Source of the DNA: Bacilli bacterium | Lineage (GTDB): Bacteria; Bacillota_I; Bacilli_A; RFN20; CAG-826 | DNA: 64,000 nucleotides | Assembly: GCA_024408655.1 (NCBI GenBank) | Contig: JAKSUV010000001.1 | Coordinates: forward strand, 193,544 to 257,543 | Direction: 5' to 3' | Shown: positions 62,520 through 64,000 of the stretch, piece after piece | Position numbering within the stretch: position 1 is the first letter of the stretch | Layout of the letters: the number at the start of each line of letters is the position of its first letter | Notes under the pieces: generated by a model | What the model was told of the DNA's origin: nothing | Seen by the model: the letters and a program-made list of their open reading frames with translations, nothing else | The model's database searches: none | Translations under genes and position numbers: made by a program

Positions 62520-63363
62520 ATACCACACTTGTGTGTATATTTATGGTTCCTTATCAAGTAAACGACCAGTCGTTATTATTTTACATGGTGGACCAGGTGG
62601 TAACACCGCGATTTATCGTCCGTTAACTGATTTAGTTAAATATGGTTATACCGTAGTACTTTATGATCAACTTGGCTGTGGAAAGTCTAGTAGCATTCGT
62701 GGACATGAAGAACTTTATACGATGGCTACCTATGTCAATGAATTAAATCACTTATTAAAGTATTTAAAAATTAAGAATTATTATCTCATTGGTCACTCAT
62801 GGGGCGGGATGCTTGCTTTATCCTATATTCATCAATATCAACCAACAGGTTTAAAGAAATTAGTGCTCTTCTCTTCTTTATATTCTACGAAGGCGTGGAA
62901 CGAAACTAACCTTGAACGTTGTTTATCTTTATTAAAAGGAGAAGACAAAAAATATTGGTTAAATTGTTACAAGAATCAATCATTTAGTTCACAAAAGGCC
63001 CGGCGGATTTTTAAAGAAAAACTTTTACCACATTATAAAAATAAGACGAATACTTCGCCTTATCCATACCGTAAATACCCGCATTATGATGGTAAGTTTA
63101 TTTACCGAAAGATGTGGGGGAGCAATGATATGTTTGGTTTCGGCACTCTTTTAAATTGGGACGAAAGTAAAACTTTAAAACAAATTAAAGTACCCACGCT
63201 CATTCTTTGTGGGCGTTACGATCAATCGCGCTTAAGCATGAATCAAAAGATGCAGCGCGCGATTAAAGGTAGTCAGTTAGTTTATTTAACTAAATCTGCG
63301 CACTGCGGCTACTTTAATGAATATCATAAGAGTTTAAGCGCGATTAGTAAGTTTTTCGCTTAA
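62488..63363 (+). CDS. proline iminopeptidase-like alpha/beta hydrolase
   Basis: A 291-residue S33-family hydrolase. Oxyanion motif HGGPGGNTA near residue 33, LYDQLGCGKSS, the nucleophile elbow GHSWGGMLAL (Ser ~105), Asp in LILCGRYDQSRL, and His in KSAHCGYFNEY complete the triad. Members remove N-terminal proline or other residues from peptides; some act on other esters or amides. No signal peptide. It overlaps the membrane protein gene by 32 bases, so the two are translated together. Confidence 0.87.
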   Translation: MPQITKIPYRKYHTCVYIYGSLSSKRPVVIILHGGPGGNTAIYRPLTDLVKYGYTVVLYDQLGCGKSSSIRGHEELYTMATYVNELNHLLKYLKIKNYYLIGHSWGGMLALSYIHQYQPTGLKKLVLFSSLYSTKAWNETNLERCLSLLKGEDKKYWLNCYKNQSFSSQKARRIFKEKLLPHYKNKTNTSPYPYRKYPHYDGKFIYRKMWGSNDMFGFGTLLNWDESKTLKQIKVPTLILCGRYDQSRLSMNQKMQRAIKGSQLVYLTKSAHCGYFNEYHKSLSAISKFFA

Positions 63364-63425
63364 TTTTCTTTACTTTATCTTGAGCGGAGAGTAAATTATA
63401 GTAGTTAATAAAAAGGGGTACATAT

Positions 63426-64000
63426 ATGGCAAAAAATGTGAAGTTTTATGACGGCCATACCGTCCAAGAATGGCAGAAGAAATACCAAAAGCAAATCGCG
63501 AAAGGTAAGATTAAAGTTTTCGAACGCGAAGAAGATTTATTAAACTACGCGAAGTATTGGAAAATTGATGGCAAGTATTACCAAATTCCGATGGCGTTTG
63601 AGTGGTACGCAAAGTCACTTAGAAAGTCCAAAGGTTTAACAATTGCTTTAACGGTAACTTCAACTTTAGCTACCTTCTTTTTATGCGCTGCCCTTATTCA
63701 ATCACAAATTAAATGGGAAGAGGATCAAGGCTTCACAGTTAGTTTATACGCTGGTGATGGCGTATTCAAAGAAGGTTCTAAATCAACTAAATCCAAGGTT
63801 ATTCATGGTGTTAAAAAAGGAACCAAATTAAACGAAATTAAAGATTATGCCATTCCGTGGAAGGAGCATTCAGAAACAGAAGAATATGGTTTTTCTGAAT
63901 GGCATATTGATGACGAAGACGAAGCGGTATTTCCTAAAGATAAAGCGATTGACAGCAATGTGTCTTTAAAAGCAAATTACGAGATGGTGCCTAGTGATCC
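63426..64000 (+). CDS. membrane-anchored InlB-repeat protein, 3' part missing
   Basis: The open frame starts at ATG 63426 after AAAAGGGG and runs off the window (191 residues seen). The N-terminal ~70 residues are basic and cytoplasmic-looking (FYDGHTVQEWQKKYQKQI). A single membrane helix follows (LTIALTVTSTLATFFLCAAL). The outside part has a Listeria-Bacteroides-type repeat (GVKKGTKLNEIKDYAIPW, FSEWHIDDED, SNVSLKANYEM). It is probably a surface protein anchored by the helix rather than by lipid. TATAGT at 63397-63402 may be its -10. Confidence 0.72.
   Translation, partial: MAKNVKFYDGHTVQEWQKKYQKQIAKGKIKVFEREEDLLNYAKYWKIDGKYYQIPMAFEWYAKSLRKSKGLTIALTVTSTLATFFLCAALIQSQIKWEEDQGFTVSLYAGDGVFKEGSKSTKSKVIHGVKKGTKLNEIKDYAIPWKEHSETEEYGFSEWHIDDEDEAVFPKDKAIDSNVSLKANYEMVPSD

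Overview
The window is chromosomal DNA of a low-to-moderate GC, anaerobic, fermentative bacterium of the Firmicutes/Bacilli side. It probably belongs to the uncultured gut lineages near Erysipelotrichales, RF39 or Acholeplasmatales, but no 16S gene is present to settle this. The lineage inference rests on Gram-positive-type PolC, the uppS-cdsA-dxr-rseP-polC cluster, a YloU/FakA pair, many lipoproteins with Listeria-Bacteroides (InlB-type) repeats, and a bifurcating-type [FeFe] hydrogenase. TGA is a stop codon: two ATGA overlaps (5959-5962 and 45391-45394) rule out the Mycoplasma/Spiroplasma code.

Layout. 1-8523: L-rhamnose catabolism (lactaldehyde reductase, RhaD, a shortened RhaB) converges on a four-gene sugar ABC transporter. 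8584-15151: a secreted GH31 glycosidase with a PA14 insert, a carbohydrate-binding lipoprotein and miaB. 15121-21224: ilvA, a MiaA-TcdA fusion protein, fhs, a DUF951 protein and mgtE. 21305-28060: an InlB-repeat lipoprotein, yloU-fakA-aminotransferase, and an Ntn hydrolase. 28066-33596: CstA with a long C-terminal tail, then an AT-rich operon of a PD-(D/E)XK-like protein and a large surface lipoprotein behind a promoter whose spacer is a G run. 33620-37883: hydCBA hydrogenase. 37893-41003: carboxylesterase and an AAA/DUF4143 ATPase. 41006-49884: isoprenoid/phospholipid/polC operon. 49906-51545: tRNA-Pro followed by a small two-gene Fic island ended by a partial copy of the tRNA 3' end. 51600-64000: PAP2 protein, lipoproteins, a polar amino-acid ABC transporter with an unusual split binding domain, ALDH, tRNA-Gly, gltX-tRNA-Glu, a membrane protein, a prolyl-aminopeptidase-like hydrolase and a partial InlB-repeat protein.

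How the parts fit. Rhamnose is imported, cleaved to dihydroxyacetone phosphate and lactaldehyde, and lactaldehyde is reduced to 1,2-propanediol. Excess reductant can leave as H2 through HydABC. Extracellular glycans are attacked by the GH31 enzyme. Three loci look most worth attention: the G10 tract lying exactly between the -35 and -10 boxes upstream of a surface-lipoprotein operon (candidate phase switch); the MiaA-TcdA fusion joining two A37 tRNA modification enzymes; and the Fic island, where both genes have TTANNNAAC/GTTNNNTAA inverted repeats around their promoters. Many genes have a -10 box only 6-7 nt before the start codon and no Shine-Dalgarno sequence, which points to widespread leaderless mRNAs.

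All calls come from reading the sequence; no database or structure search was run. No gene-free stretch exceeds about 210 bases.
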